From an uncultured Granulosicoccus sp. (lineage in GTDB: Bacteria; Pseudomonadota; Gammaproteobacteria; Granulosicoccales; Granulosicoccaceae), in the NCBI GenBank assembly GCA_947499955.1, contig CANMQI010000002.1, positions 186,001 to 250,000 on the forward strand: a stretch of DNA of 64,000 nt, given 5' to 3'. Shown piece by piece: positions 16,538 through 26,017 of the stretch. A program made the position numbers and the translations under genes. The notes under the pieces are model-generated. The model did not search any database. It had not been told where the DNA came from and was given only the letters and a program-made list of their open reading frames with translations. Within the stretch, counting starts at the first letter, position 1; every line of letters begins with the position of its first letter.

Positions 16538-19197
16538 GAGTCCGCTTCAACGGCATCGCTGAATGAGTATTCGTACCACATGACTTCCGGATCATCCGGG
16601 TTGTATTTACTGATGAAACCCAGGGATTGCATGAGGCGTTGCATCGGGCGATTGGAGCGCAGCACATCGCCGTGCAGGGTTTGCAATCCCTGTGCATCAG
16701 CGTGCTCCATCAACAATCGCATCAGGGCAGAGGCCAGACCACAGCCCTTCCAGTCTTCACTGATGGAAATGCCGAAGTCACCGCTCAGGCGATCATTGCT
16801 CATCATGTAGCGGCAGGCACCCACCACCTTGTCGTTCTCGTCGGTCGCCGCGAACGCCATCTGCCGATCGTAATCGAGCTTGGTGAACTGGGCTGCCATG
16901 AAGGGCGAGAGTTCATTGATGGTGTGCATGAAGCGAAAATAGCGTGATTCCGGAGACATGTGACGCACCAGCGATTGAATCGACTCTGCGTCTTCGGGCC
17001 GGATGGGACGCAGTTGCACTTTGATGTCGTTCTTCAGGCTGACATCGCGTACCCATTGCCAGGGGTAGGGGTGAATCGCCAGATGGGCGTAGCGTTTCGT
17101 GGCCCTGGAGCGCTCGAGCACCACTTGTATGTCCATGGCAAAAGCCCCCGATTCGCTGACGACCAGCGGGTTGATGTCCACGGAAAAGACATCCGGCAGC
17201 TCACAGGCCAGCTCGGACAACTGGCGTAGTACATGAGCAACGGGTCTGGTACTGATGGCCTTGCTGTGCCGGAAGGCTCCCATATAGGTCTGAACTTCCC
17301 GGCACTTGAGCAGTTCATCGATCAGAAAGCGGTTGAGCGGGGGCAGTTGCACGGCTCGTTGGTTGACCAGAGCTGTCAGGTCTCCACCGACACCAATCGA
17401 GATGACCGGGCCGAAGCTGGGGTCGCGTGAAATCGAGATGGCCAGATGCCGGGCGTTTTCCGGTGCATGCATGGGTTCGAGCAGAACGCCACGGAACTCG
17501 GCCTCGGGTCGGCGCTCACGCAGACGCGATTCGATCTTGGTCCAGGCATCGCGCACTTCCTGTTCGTAGCGAATGTCCAGCTGCGTGTGAACGATCGCAG
17601 CCTTGTAGCTGATATTGGGTGACACCAGTTTCATGGCCACCGGAAAGCCGATACGAATGGCTGCCGCGACGGCTTCGTCAGGCGATTCTGCGCGCTCTGC
17701 GGGCAGTACGGGAATATCCAGATACTTCATCAAGGCGCGCGTTTTCTGCGGACCCAGTACGCGTTGGCCCGTGGCCACCTCCGACTCGATCAGCGTGCGG
17801 GCCGGAGGCAGCAGGGCGCGGGTCTTGCGCGAGGCCGGGTTCGGCAGTTGCAGCAATTGTTGCTGGCTGACCAGATAGCGGTGCAGGAAGTCGAAGCCAT
17901 CGATGGCCCCTTCAGGTGTGCGGAAGGTGGGCACGCCGGCATTGCCGAGCAAGTCTCTGGATTCCTGCACACTGGCGTCTCCCATCCAGCAGGCCAGCAG
18001 GGGCTTCTTGCCGGGGCGCACCTGTTTGATGGCCTCGGCAACGGCCTTGGGGTCATTGCGCCAGTCCGGAACAAAGAAGACCAGCACGGCATCGATGTCA
18101 TCCATTGCACGCAGGATTTCTATGCTTGCCAGATAATGCTCGATCAGTTTTTCATGACTGCGCAACACCACTGGATTGGAGCCGCTGCAGCGTCCATCCA
18201 GCGCCTTGGTCAGGGTTTTCTGCGTGGCCTTGTCCATCAACGGTACATCGAAATTCTTCAGACCCATGCGATCCAGGGCAATCATGGCCGGTGCGGACGC
18301 GTTGCTGACGATGCCCAGTCGCTTGCCCTTGACACGAATGCCGGTCGCCAGCGTGCGGGCTGCGGCAAACAGGTTGTGAAAGGTGCGGATGCGGACGACA
18401 CCTGCACGGTTGAGCGCAGCCTGAAAGGTACTCTCGAATGAATAGACCTCGCCCGTGCGAGCCAGGGCGTCGCAATAGGCCACCCCTTCATGTGCCGAAC
18501 GCATCAGTACGACAGGCTTCAGGCGAGCCGTGGCGCTCAGGGCGCTGAGAAAGCTGCGACTGGTGGGCAGGCGTTCGATATAGACGATGATGGCCTTGGT
18601 CTGCCAGTCTTCGGCCAGCAGGTCCAGCATGTCGGACAGCGATATATCCGTTTCTTCGCCGGTGGAGAGCAGGGCGGAAAAACCGACACCGCTGGTTTCT
18701 GCCCAGTCGAGCATGGCCGAGCCCAGAGCCGCCGATTGGGTCAGGATGGCCAGTGAGCCTTTCTCGATGCGGTTGCGGCTGTAGGTGGCATTGAGCCCGA
18801 TGGGGGGACGAATGAGTCCGGCACACCAGGGGCCCATGATGCGCATGTTCAGGCGCTGCGCGTAGCGATGCATGGCGGCGCTGTCCTCCACACCTGACAT
18901 GATGATGGCCACTCGAATGCCCTTGCGGGAGCATTGCACCAGAGCACGACGCAGCAAGCGCGGCGGCGTCAGAATCAGTGCCAGGTCGGGAGTGTCGTCG
19001 AGCACGGTAACCGAGCGATGGCAGGTGAGTCCCAGAATATCCTTGTAACGCGGATTGACCAGGAACAGCTTGCCGGTATAGCTGCCCTGAACGATATTCC
19101 GGGTCAGTTTGAAGCCCGGAGATTCTTCGCGTCCGCTGGCGCCGATGACCACGATCGAAGTCGGATTGAGAATCTTGTCAAGGTGTAGTGTCGACAT
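16534..19197 (-). CDS. Pat-type protein lysine acetyltransferase (acyl-CoA synthetase-like plus GNAT)
   Basis: An 887-residue fusion protein of the Pat/PatZ/YfiQ class, which acetylates lysines of enzymes such as acetyl-CoA synthetase using acetyl-CoA. The first 700 residues match NDP-forming acyl-CoA synthetase: a CoA-binding Rossmann start (SIVVIGASGREESPG), the ILTQSAALGSAMLDW segment, and an ATP-grasp part with GFPVAMKLVSP and the metal-site stretch VDINPLVV. The phospho-histidine motif SHTG of active synthetases reads ARTG here, as expected for a regulatory rather than catalytic synthetase domain. The last 160 residues are a GNAT domain with DFGISISEDWKGCGLASAL. It is divergent from an HDAC-type deacetylase gene and coupled to a hydrolase. 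Confidence 0.9.
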   Translation of the reverse strand: MSTLHLDKILNPTSIVVIGASGREESPGFKLTRNIVQGSYTGKLFLVNPRYKDILGLTCHRSVTVLDDTPDLALILTPPRLLRRALVQCSRKGIRVAIIMSGVEDSAAMHRYAQRLNMRIMGPWCAGLIRPPIGLNATYSRNRIEKGSLAILTQSAALGSAMLDWAETSGVGFSALLSTGEETDISLSDMLDLLAEDWQTKAIIVYIERLPTSRSFLSALSATARLKPVVLMRSAHEGVAYCDALARTGEVYSFESTFQAALNRAGVVRIRTFHNLFAAARTLATGIRVKGKRLGIVSNASAPAMIALDRMGLKNFDVPLMDKATQKTLTKALDGRCSGSNPVVLRSHEKLIEHYLASIEILRAMDDIDAVLVFFVPDWRNDPKAVAEAIKQVRPGKKPLLACWMGDASVQESRDLLGNAGVPTFRTPEGAIDGFDFLHRYLVSQQQLLQLPNPASRKTRALLPPARTLIESEVATGQRVLGPQKTRALMKYLDIPVLPAERAESPDEAVAAAIRIGFPVAMKLVSPNISYKAAIVHTQLDIRYEQEVRDAWTKIESRLRERRPEAEFRGVLLEPMHAPENARHLAISISRDPSFGPVISIGVGGDLTALVNQRAVQLPPLNRFLIDELLKCREVQTYMGAFRHSKAISTRPVAHVLRQLSELACELPDVFSVDINPLVVSESGAFAMDIQVVLERSRATKRYAHLAIHPYPWQWVRDVSLKNDIKVQLRPIRPEDAESIQSLVRHMSPESRYFRFMHTINELSPFMAAQFTKLDYDRQMAFAATDENDKVVGACRYMMSNDRLSGDFGISISEDWKGCGLASALMRLLMEHADAQGLQTLHGDVLRSNRPMQRLMQSLGFISKYNPDDPEVMWYEYSFSDAVEADS

Positions 19198-19322
19198 CTA
19201 TTGATAATACCCCAGGGGGGATCAATTAAACATGTGTGCACCGCCGGCATGGGTGTTATCCATGGGGAGACAGGTGCATACTGTAATTGTCACCACAGAC
19301 TGCACGAATGCATGGAGGAGCA

Positions 19323-20246
19323 ATGACCACTGCCTTGATCTCGCATACCGATTGTGTGCTTCACGAAATCAGCCCGGATCACCCGGAAAGTCCGCAACGC
19401 GTCGATGCCATTGCCGATCAGCTGAAAAAGCAGGACGTCTATGATTACCTGATGCATGCCGACGCACCGAAGGCGACATGGGAGCAACTGTTGCTCGGGC
19501 ACAGTGAAGCCTATGTCGATCTGATTCACCGCAAGGCGCCCAGCAGTGGTTCGATCGACCTTGACGACGACACCTCCATGAACGTGCATACGCTCGATGC
19601 CGGTCTGCGAGCAGCCGGGGGGGGCATCCATGCGGTTGATCAGGTCATGAGTGGCGTGGTCAACAATGCCTTCTGCCTGACGCGCCCACCGGGTCACCAT
19701 GCCGAACGCATTCAGGCCATGGGCTTCTGCATCTTCGGCAATATCGCCATTGCCGCTCGGCATGCCATACGCAAGTACGGCCTGGAGCGTGTCGCTATCG
19801 TCGACTTCGACGTCCACCACGGCAACGGTACCGAGGACATCGTGGACGGTGACCCCAACATCCTGTTCTGCTCATCGTTCCAGTACCCGTTCTATCCCGG
19901 TGGCTATCGCGATAATGTCGAGAATCAGCGTGTCAATACGCCGTTGAAATCTGGCTGCAACAGTGCGGATTTCAGGGGGGCCATCACGAAAAGCTGGTTC
20001 CCGGCCCTGGAGGCCTACAAGCCCGAGATGATATTCATCAGCGCAGGCTTCGATGCGCATCTGGAAGATCCCATGGCCAATGTGTGCCTGCTCGATCACG
20101 ACTACGTCTGGATCACCAACAAGCTGATGGACATTGCAGACCGGCACAGTAATGGTCGTATCGTCTCGATGCTGGAAGGCGGGTATTCCCTGCCAACACT
20201 GAGCCGCTGTGCATCGGCTCATGTGCGCGGACTGATGGGCTTGTAG
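19323..20246 (+). CDS. Histone deacetylase-family protein
   Basis: A 307-residue zinc amidohydrolase of the class II HDAC/acetoin-utilisation/acetylpolyamine amidohydrolase superfamily. All catalytic pieces are visible: the HH dyad in RPPGHHAERIQ, the zinc ligands in DFDVHHGNGTED, the third ligand in ISAGFDAHLEDPMA, and the transition-state tyrosine in LEGGYSLPTL. I start at the ATG at 19323, which follows a GGAGGAGCA ribosome site, rather than the upstream ATG at 19287. It is divergent from the Pat-type acetyltransferase across 125 bp, suggesting a role in removing acetyl groups from protein lysines; acetylated polyamines or other small amides are alternatives. Confidence 0.9.
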   Translation: MTTALISHTDCVLHEISPDHPESPQRVDAIADQLKKQDVYDYLMHADAPKATWEQLLLGHSEAYVDLIHRKAPSSGSIDLDDDTSMNVHTLDAGLRAAGGGIHAVDQVMSGVVNNAFCLTRPPGHHAERIQAMGFCIFGNIAIAARHAIRKYGLERVAIVDFDVHHGNGTEDIVDGDPNILFCSSFQYPFYPGGYRDNVENQRVNTPLKSGCNSADFRGAITKSWFPALEAYKPEMIFISAGFDAHLEDPMANVCLLDHDYVWITNKLMDIADRHSNGRIVSMLEGGYSLPTLSRCASAHVRGLMGL

Positions 20247-20309
20247 CCAGCATCAACTGTCCGGTCCGACGTAAACCCCGTCAACAACCGGCCATGCCGT
20301 TGGGGTAAA

Positions 20310-20333
20310 CGCCTCCGATCGTGTCCGGAGGCG
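20310..20333. terminator. Hairpin between convergent deacetylase and DHH genes
   Basis: CGCCTCCG at 20310-20317 pairs perfectly with CGGAGGCG at 20326-20333 across an 8-nt loop. On the minus strand it is followed by TTTACCCC, so it probably ends the DHH gene transcript. The T-run is short. Confidence 0.5.
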
Positions 20334-20349
20334 CCAGGTCGATCGGGTT

Positions 20350-21309
20350 CTAACTACTGAACTGTGCCTGCATGGCACTGGCAAAACGCTCCAGCTCGGC
20401 AGCCGGCAGACGATTGATACCCGCGGCTGCCTTGCGCCCGCCACCGGTGTCAAACTGCCGGCACAGATCATCGGCGCCGGTTCGATTGCTCAAGGGCGCG
20501 CGCACACTGACCAGATAACTGCCATCGCCCAGATCACTGAGCAGGGCATGCGCCCGTTGTGGGTGGTTCTGTGCCAGCTCATTGGCATAGACGCCGCTGA
20601 TACGGCGGGCAAACGGGTCATCAGGAAAGAGAAAAATGGCTATCTGCTCCGAACTGCGCTCGGCCTGGATGGCTTCAGCGCGTGCGTGATCACTGGCATA
20701 GCCGTCGGCCAACGTCTTGAAGGCAGCGTCTTCATTGATGAAGGAGAACGGATTGGCGTGGGGTTGCAGGCGACGATAGAGTTCGGCTGGCGGGAAGTAC
20801 AGATCCTCCAGTGACGAGCCATAACCGTTGTAATTGAGCAAGGTGCCCAGTGTCTGCAGTTGCGCCAGCTCGGTTGCGCCCAGCGTCAAGGGGGCTGCGG
20901 CTTGCGTGGCTGTCGTCAGCAGATTGTCGCCGAAGGCGGCAGTTACAGCCCAGGGCAGATAGGCACTATCCAGCAAGCGATTGACGATAAGACCGGTGCA
21001 GGTCTCGGCCGCCGTGTCGATGTGCGTGGTCAGATTGGCATGCTGCGGGATATCACCGGGAAAGTGATGATCGGCGTAGCGCACGATGGCACCGTCGTCG
21101 AGTACCTTGACCAGCGCGTCGCGGTTCTTGTCCAGTGAAATATCCAGGATGGTGACCCTGTCACCCGGGCTGGCCTGCACTTGCTTGACCAGCGCAATAT
21201 CACGCTTGACGCCGGTGATCAGTGTGCTGTCCTGAGGGTCGGCCAGCCGCAGTTGATGCAGGGCACACAGCCCGTCTGCATCCCCGTTGAAAACATCGAT
21301 AATTGCCAT
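20350..21309 (-). CDS. DHH/DHHA1-family phosphoesterase
   Basis: A 319-residue metal-dependent phosphoesterase. The N-terminal part has the metal-binding motifs FNGDADGLCAL, ILDISLDKN and the DHH motif in RYADHHFPG; the C-terminal DHHA1 domain ends in the substrate motif GGGRKAAAG. Relatives cleave short oligonucleotides, 3'-phosphoadenosine phosphate, cyclic dinucleotides or polyphosphate; the sequence alone does not choose between them. It lies 27 bp downstream of pyrD in the same direction, so the two may be cotranscribed. A hairpin at 20310-20333 follows it. Confidence 0.85.
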   Translation of the reverse strand: MAIIDVFNGDADGLCALHQLRLADPQDSTLITGVKRDIALVKQVQASPGDRVTILDISLDKNRDALVKVLDDGAIVRYADHHFPGDIPQHANLTTHIDTAAETCTGLIVNRLLDSAYLPWAVTAAFGDNLLTTATQAAAPLTLGATELAQLQTLGTLLNYNGYGSSLEDLYFPPAELYRRLQPHANPFSFINEDAAFKTLADGYASDHARAEAIQAERSSEQIAIFLFPDDPFARRISGVYANELAQNHPQRAHALLSDLGDGSYLVSVRAPLSNRTGADDLCRQFDTGGGRKAAAGINRLPAAELERFASAMQAQFSS

Positions 21310-21336
21310 GTTTCAGTATTCAGATAACGTGAAGAA

Positions 21337-22386
21337 TCAGCGATTGGTGCTGTCGATACAATCTCGAACCAGAGCAGGGCCCTGGTAGATCAGTCCGGTA
21401 TACAACTGTACAAGACTGGCGCCCTTTGCCAGCTTCTGACTGGCATCCAGGCCACAACTGACGCCGCCAACCCCGATCAAGGCAGCCTTGCTGCCAATTC
21501 GCTCGGCAACGGCCTGCAGTCGATCATCGGCCAGCTTCTTGAGTGGGGCACCACTGAGGCCTCCGGCTTCACGAGCGTACAGGTGGTTGCGAACCGGCTC
21601 GCGTCCGCTGGTGGTATTGCCGGTGATGATGGCATCGATTTCATTGTCGATGACAGCCTTGCAGAAACCATCGAGCTCCTCATCACTCATGTCCGGTGCG
21701 ATCTTCACGGCGATGGGCACGTAGCGCTCGTGTTCCGTGGTCAATCGCTGCTGGGTCTGTTTCAGCGATTCGAGCAGATGATCCAGACGTTCGCCATGCT
21801 GCAGGTCTCGCAGCCCGGTGGTATTGGGCGATGAAATGTTGACGGTGACATAGTCCGCGTATCGATAGACACGCTCGAGGCAATAGGTGTAATCGTAGTG
21901 CGCATCCTGCAGTGGCGTGACCAGGTTCTTGCCGATGTTGATGCCCAGAATACCGGGGTAACGTCGTAGCCGGACTTGCCTGACCAGGTGATCGACCCCC
22001 TTGTTGTTGAACCCGAAACGGTTGATCAGTGCCTGATGCTGCGTCAGTCGGAACAGGCGCGGCTGAGGGTTACCCGGCTGCGGCTTGGGCGTAACGGTGC
22101 CGACTTCGATGTGTCCGAAGCCCAGCGCGCCGAGCGCATCGATGTAATCCCCGTTCTTGTCCAGACCGGCGGCCAGTCCTATCCGGTTCTGGAATGTCAG
22201 GCCGAATACCTCGGTTGGCGCGGCTTTGGTCGCATACCGGGCTGCCAGACGTGATTGCACAGCCGGTTTGCTGAGCATCTGCAAGGTCAGATCATGGGCC
22301 TTCTCAGGCTCCATTTCGAACAGGATGGCTCGTCCCAGGCTGAACAGGAGATCGTTGGGTGGCTGTGAGAAAGACTTTGATTCCAC
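21337..22386 (-). CDS. pyrD: Dihydroorotate dehydrogenase (quinone), class 2
   Basis: Fourth step of pyrimidine synthesis: oxidises dihydroorotate to orotate at the inner membrane and passes electrons to ubiquinone through FMN. The 349-residue protein has the class 2 N-terminal membrane-association helix (LLFSLGRAILFEMEPEKAH), then GLTFQNRIGLAAGLDKNG, IEVGTVTPKPQPGNPQPR, the INRFGFNN motif, VNISSPNTTGLRDLQ with the class 2 catalytic serine region, and the FMN-phosphate motifs GNTT and IGVGGV. Length and order match E. coli PyrD, including the start, although the first 12 residues are extra. It is divergent from yaeQ. Confidence 0.96.
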   Translation of the reverse strand: MESKSFSQPPNDLLFSLGRAILFEMEPEKAHDLTLQMLSKPAVQSRLAARYATKAAPTEVFGLTFQNRIGLAAGLDKNGDYIDALGALGFGHIEVGTVTPKPQPGNPQPRLFRLTQHQALINRFGFNNKGVDHLVRQVRLRRYPGILGINIGKNLVTPLQDAHYDYTYCLERVYRYADYVTVNISSPNTTGLRDLQHGERLDHLLESLKQTQQRLTTEHERYVPIAVKIAPDMSDEELDGFCKAVIDNEIDAIITGNTTSGREPVRNHLYAREAGGLSGAPLKKLADDRLQAVAERIGSKAALIGVGGVSCGLDASQKLAKGASLVQLYTGLIYQGPALVRDCIDSTNR

Positions 22387-22521
22387 GTCAGGGTTCGCGG
22401 TGTGTAATGGAGTTTGCGTATGCTACACGTTCGAATACGGCCTTGCCTGACAAGGTGGGTGCGAAGACACACTGTCTGTTCCAGTACACTGCGTATCAAC
22501 CTGGACTGACAGATCGTTTCA

Positions 22522-23049
22522 ATGGCTATTAGTGCCACCATCAATAAAGTGTCACTCTCGATCTCGGATATGGATCGACAGTATTACCAGCAGCATGAGC
22601 TCACCATGGCCATGCACCCGTCGGAGAACGATTTTCGTTTCATCGTACGCGTGGTCGCCTTCGCCTTGAATGCCCATGAAGACCTGGTATTCACCAAGGG
22701 CCTGGGGGCGGATGATGAGCCGGAAGTCTGGCAGAAGATGCTGACCGGCGAGATCCGGACATGGATCGATTTCGGGCAGGTCGATGAAAAGCGCATACGC
22801 AAGGCCTGCGGTCGATCAGGGCAGGTCATCATCTATACCTATCAGGATCGCAAGTCAAAGCTCTGGTGGGAGCAGAACCGGGAAAAACTGGCCCGTCATG
22901 ACAATCTGAAGGTCTATCACATCGAGGCTGAGGGTGCCGAGGCGCTGGTGAGCCGCAATATGCAGCTCAATTGCACGATTGACGATGGCACGGTCTATCT
23001 GGGTGATGCCGACAACAGTGTGTCAGTGACCGTGACGGCGCTGGTCTGA
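22522..23049 (+). CDS. yaeQ: YaeQ family protein
   Basis: A 175-residue protein with clear YaeQ signatures: the LSISDMDRQYY start region, HELTMAMHPSENDFRFIVRV (about residues 25-45), FTKGLGADDEPEVW, WIDFGQVDEKRIRKACGRS and the IIYTYQDR strand. YaeQ has a restriction-endonuclease-like (PD-(D/E)XK) fold and has been linked to suppression of RfaH mutants in enteric bacteria; the biochemical role is still unclear. Here the candidate active-site residues (FTKGL..DDEPE..W) are kept. It is a single-gene unit divergent from pyrD. Confidence 0.92.
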   Translation: MAISATINKVSLSISDMDRQYYQQHELTMAMHPSENDFRFIVRVVAFALNAHEDLVFTKGLGADDEPEVWQKMLTGEIRTWIDFGQVDEKRIRKACGRSGQVIIYTYQDRKSKLWWEQNREKLARHDNLKVYHIEAEGAEALVSRNMQLNCTIDDGTVYLGDADNSVSVTVTALV

Positions 23050-23118
23050 ATCATCCCAGCGCAAGTCAGCCGTCGCAGTGATTGCGAACGTCCCGCATCG
23101 ACAACGCGGTGTCCGGTG

Positions 23119-23733
23119 CTATGCATGCGGCAGCGTAGCCTGGAAGGATTCGCGTTGGCTGAAGGTCTCGAACCAGTGTTGCAGTATCGGGTGATTGCTG
23201 CGCCAGTCATGTTCAGGGGCGCGGAAATCCAGATAGCCTAACGCACAGCCGAGGGTAATCTGAGCCAGGTCGATATCACCTTGCCACAGAGGCTGGTGTG
23301 TCTCGAACCATGACAGGGCTCGGTCAGCCTTGCTCCATTGGTCGGCAATCCACACGTCCCACTGGCGCTCTTCAGGTCGCAGGAATGTCTCGTAGCGAAT
23401 CGCGACCACCGACTCGCATATTCCATGCGCCAGTGCCTGCCGAGTCAGGGTGCGATATCGTTGGATTCCCTCCGCTGGCAGCAGCCTTGTCGCGGGGCTG
23501 ATGCTGTCCAGATACTCGCAGATGATCGTGGAATCGAACAGTGTCTCGCCAGAGTCGATCTGCAGAGCAGGAATCTTGCCCAGCGGATTCTGTGACTTGA
23601 CATAGTCCTCTATCGGTTTACCGGGAAGGACGGGGGTGAACAACAACTCCACCGCATCCTGCATGCCGAGCTCTATCAGTGTGACATGTACCTTGCGTGC
23701 GAAGGGTGAGGCCGGTGAGTAGTACAGTTTCAT
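23119..23733 (-). CDS. Glutathione S-transferase family protein
   Basis: A 204-residue GST. The thioredoxin-like N-terminal domain begins MKLYYSPASPFARKV, with SPFARK occupying the place of the catalytic Ser/Cys at the glutathione site, followed by the cis-proline segment NPLGKIPAL and DSTIICEYLD, which holds the gamma-glutamyl site. The helical C-terminal domain follows from about residue 85. Composition and length are closest to the YibF-like group. The second serine is the likely activating residue. It sits upstream of no obvious partner; the SMP-30 gene is transcribed in the same direction 73 bp upstream, so a two-gene unit with the lactonase is possible. Confidence 0.88.
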   Translation of the reverse strand: MKLYYSPASPFARKVHVTLIELGMQDAVELLFTPVLPGKPIEDYVKSQNPLGKIPALQIDSGETLFDSTIICEYLDSISPATRLLPAEGIQRYRTLTRQALAHGICESVVAIRYETFLRPEERQWDVWIADQWSKADRALSWFETHQPLWQGDIDLAQITLGCALGYLDFRAPEHDWRSNHPILQHWFETFSQRESFQATLPHA

Positions 23734-23805
23734 GGGTCAGTGCTCTGTGGTTCGGTTCAGTGAGAGGTTGTTGTTCGGCACCGCGAGGATTCGCAATCGA
23801 TCCTG

Positions 23806-24762
23806 CTAGCCGCCAGGCACGCCTTGCGTATTCACATAGAGGGAGTAGACCGACGTGCTGGCCGCCATGAACAGCCGGTTCCGGTGCAAGCCGCCAAAAC
23901 ACAGGTTGGCACAGCGCTCTGGCAGGTCGATTCTGCCGATCAGCTCACCGGCCGGGTTGAACACATGGACGCCATCCAGACCGGCCTCTCCCATGCCCCA
24001 GCCGCACCACAGATTGCCGTCGATATCGACGCGGAAACCATCGGGTGTGCCGCGCTCTCCGGCATCGATCAATACCCGTTCGTTGGTCAGTTGCCTGCCA
24101 TCCACTACGTCGAATGCCAGAATCTGGCGTGGCGTGCCGCGAGACTGCACGACATAGAGAATGGATTCATCCGGGGAGAAGGCCAGACCGTTTGGCTGGT
24201 TGATGGTATCCGACATGACGCTCAGCGTGCCATCGGGCGCCAGGCGGTAGAGATTGGGGGAGAGTGCGGGGTCGACTTTCTCTCCTTCGTAGAAACCGGA
24301 AATGCCGAAGACCGGATCGGTGAACCAGATCGAATCATCGGAGTGGCAGACGACATCGTTGGGCGAGTTCAGCGTTGCGCCCTGATAGTCAGCGGCCAGC
24401 ACGGTACGCTGACCATCGAGTTCGGTGCGCACCAGTCGGCGGGTCAGGTGTTCACAGGTGATCAGGCGACCATTGCGGTCCCGAGTGTTGCCGTTGGCGT
24501 GATTGCTGGGGGCGCGGAAGGTGCGCGTCGAGCCACTTTGCTCATCCCAGCAATACTGCACATTGCCCGGCACATCGCTCCAAACCAGTGATTGAAATTC
24601 GCCGATCCAGACGGGGCCTTCGCACCAGCGGAACCCGGTGGCAAGCCGTTCGATCTTGGCCAGAGGCAAACGGTACTGGTCGAATTCGGGCGTCACGGAC
24701 ACGACGGCCGGGTCGGGATAGCGCTGACTGGGTGTCCAGAGGGTGCTCATGGGTTGGCTCAT
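23806..24762 (-). CDS. SMP-30/gluconolactonase-like sugar lactonase
   Basis: A 318-residue six-bladed beta-propeller of the SMP-30/gluconolactonase/LRE family, which hydrolyses sugar lactones with a single divalent metal. Metal and active-site residues are visible: Glu in CEGPVWIGE (about residue 48), Asn in NSPNDVVCHSD, Asn in NQPNGLAFSPDE and Asp in GTPDGFRVDIDGNLW. No signal peptide is evident, so it is cytoplasmic. The physiological lactone cannot be read from the sequence; gluconolactone or a pentonolactone are common. It may be cotranscribed with the GST gene downstream. Confidence 0.88.
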   Translation of the reverse strand: MSQPMSTLWTPSQRYPDPAVVSVTPEFDQYRLPLAKIERLATGFRWCEGPVWIGEFQSLVWSDVPGNVQYCWDEQSGSTRTFRAPSNHANGNTRDRNGRLITCEHLTRRLVRTELDGQRTVLAADYQGATLNSPNDVVCHSDDSIWFTDPVFGISGFYEGEKVDPALSPNLYRLAPDGTLSVMSDTINQPNGLAFSPDESILYVVQSRGTPRQILAFDVVDGRQLTNERVLIDAGERGTPDGFRVDIDGNLWCGWGMGEAGLDGVHVFNPAGELIGRIDLPERCANLCFGGLHRNRLFMAASTSVYSLYVNTQGVPGG

Positions 24763-24973
24763 CAGGTTGAATGATGCCGTCTACCATATCAAGACTCTCG
24801 GGAAGAGTAACGTGCTGCTCTGGTTGAAGCGCAAGCAGCTGCTGATCACCCGGGCGCAAACGAATTGGCCTGACATACTCGGCTAGGAAAAGGGCGGGTC
24901 ATACAGGCATTCGGACACGATGGAGGGGATGTTTTTTCTGTATCCTGTGCGTTCGACTGTTAGCTGATCTGCC

Positions 24974-26017
24974 ATGAAGATCTACCCGGACAAACTGGAC
25001 GCTCATCTGAGCAAGACGCTGGCCCCGGTCTACCTGTTACACGGTGATGAGCCGCTGCAGCTGATGGAGATCGGTGACAAGCTGCGCAACAAGGGGCGCG
25101 ATGCCGGATTCGACGAACGTCAGGTTATCGTCGCCACCGAAGATGCCGATTGGTCAAGCTTTCGTGAGGCTGCCGACAGCTTCTCGCTGTTTGCCGAGCG
25201 CCGTCTGATCGAGCTGCGACTGCCCACCGGCAAACCCGGTCGAATCGGCAGCGACGTGCTGAAACAATACTGCTCGAACCCACCGCCGGACGTACTGTTG
25301 CTGATAACCGCCGGCAAACTGGATCGCAGTGCCAGCAACAGTGCCTGGTTCAAGGCTATCGACCAGTCCGGCGTCACGCTGGCGGTCTGGCCGATCCCGG
25401 CCACGCAATTGAGTAGCTGGCTGAACCAGCGGCTCACCGCCAAGGGTCTGCATGCCGATGCCGCCGCGCTGAGCCTGATCGCTGAACGCATCGAGGGTAA
25501 TCTGCTGGCGGCGCGGCAGGAAGTCGAACGTCTGGCGCTGCTCTATCCGCCTGGGCCTCTGACCAGTGAACAGGTGTTGATAGCGGTCAGTGACAGCGCA
25601 AGATACTCCATCGCGGACCTGTCTCTGGCAGCGTTGCAGGGTGAATCGGTCAGAGCCCTGCGCATTCTGACCGGGCTGCACGACGAAGCTGTGAGTGAGG
25701 TGCTGGTGCTGTGGTCACTGGTCAACGAGATTCGTGCCGGTGCACGCAGTGCCGAGGCCGTGGCGGCGGGTGTGGGTGAGGATGCGGCCTTGAAATCGGC
25801 CGGTGTCTGGGCGAATCGCATGGCGCCATTGAAACTGGCACTGGGCCGACATTCAGCGCTTTCCTGGCTGTCAATGCTGTCCACGTGCACTACCATTGAC
25901 AGACAGATAAAGGGCCAGGCTTCCGGATCATGCTGGGACTCGCTCGCAGCACTGACGACAGAACTGGCCGGTAACGGCGAACCCCCTTTGAAGAAGCATC
26001 CCGGTATTCCTGCATGA
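24974..26017 (+). CDS. holA: DNA polymerase III subunit delta
   Basis: Clamp-loader subunit that opens the beta sliding clamp. The 347-residue protein shows the HolA pattern: [21 protein letters not shown] at the start, [21 protein letters not shown] around residue 70, the [13 protein letters not shown] strand, [38 protein letters not shown], and the C-terminal collar-domain segment ending with DSLAAL. Length agrees with E. coli HolA (343). It overlaps asnS by four bases (ATGA). In many gammaproteobacteria holA follows leuS-lptE; here those genes are absent and 211 bp of non-coding sequence precedes it. Confidence 0.94.
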   Translation: MKIYPDKLDAHLSKTLAPVYLLHGDEPLQLMEIGDKLRNKGRDAGFDERQVIVATEDADWSSFREAADSFSLFAERRLIELRLPTGKPGRIGSDVLKQYCSNPPPDVLLLITAGKLDRSASNSAWFKAIDQSGVTLAVWPIPATQLSSWLNQRLTAKGLHADAAALSLIAERIEGNLLAARQEVERLALLYPPGPLTSEQVLIAVSDSARYSIADLSLAALQGESVRALRILTGLHDEAVSEVLVLWSLVNEIRAGARSAEAVAAGVGEDAALKSAGVWANRMAPLKLALGRHSALSWLSMLSTCTTIDRQIKGQASGSCWDSLAALTTELAGNGEPPLKKHPGIPA

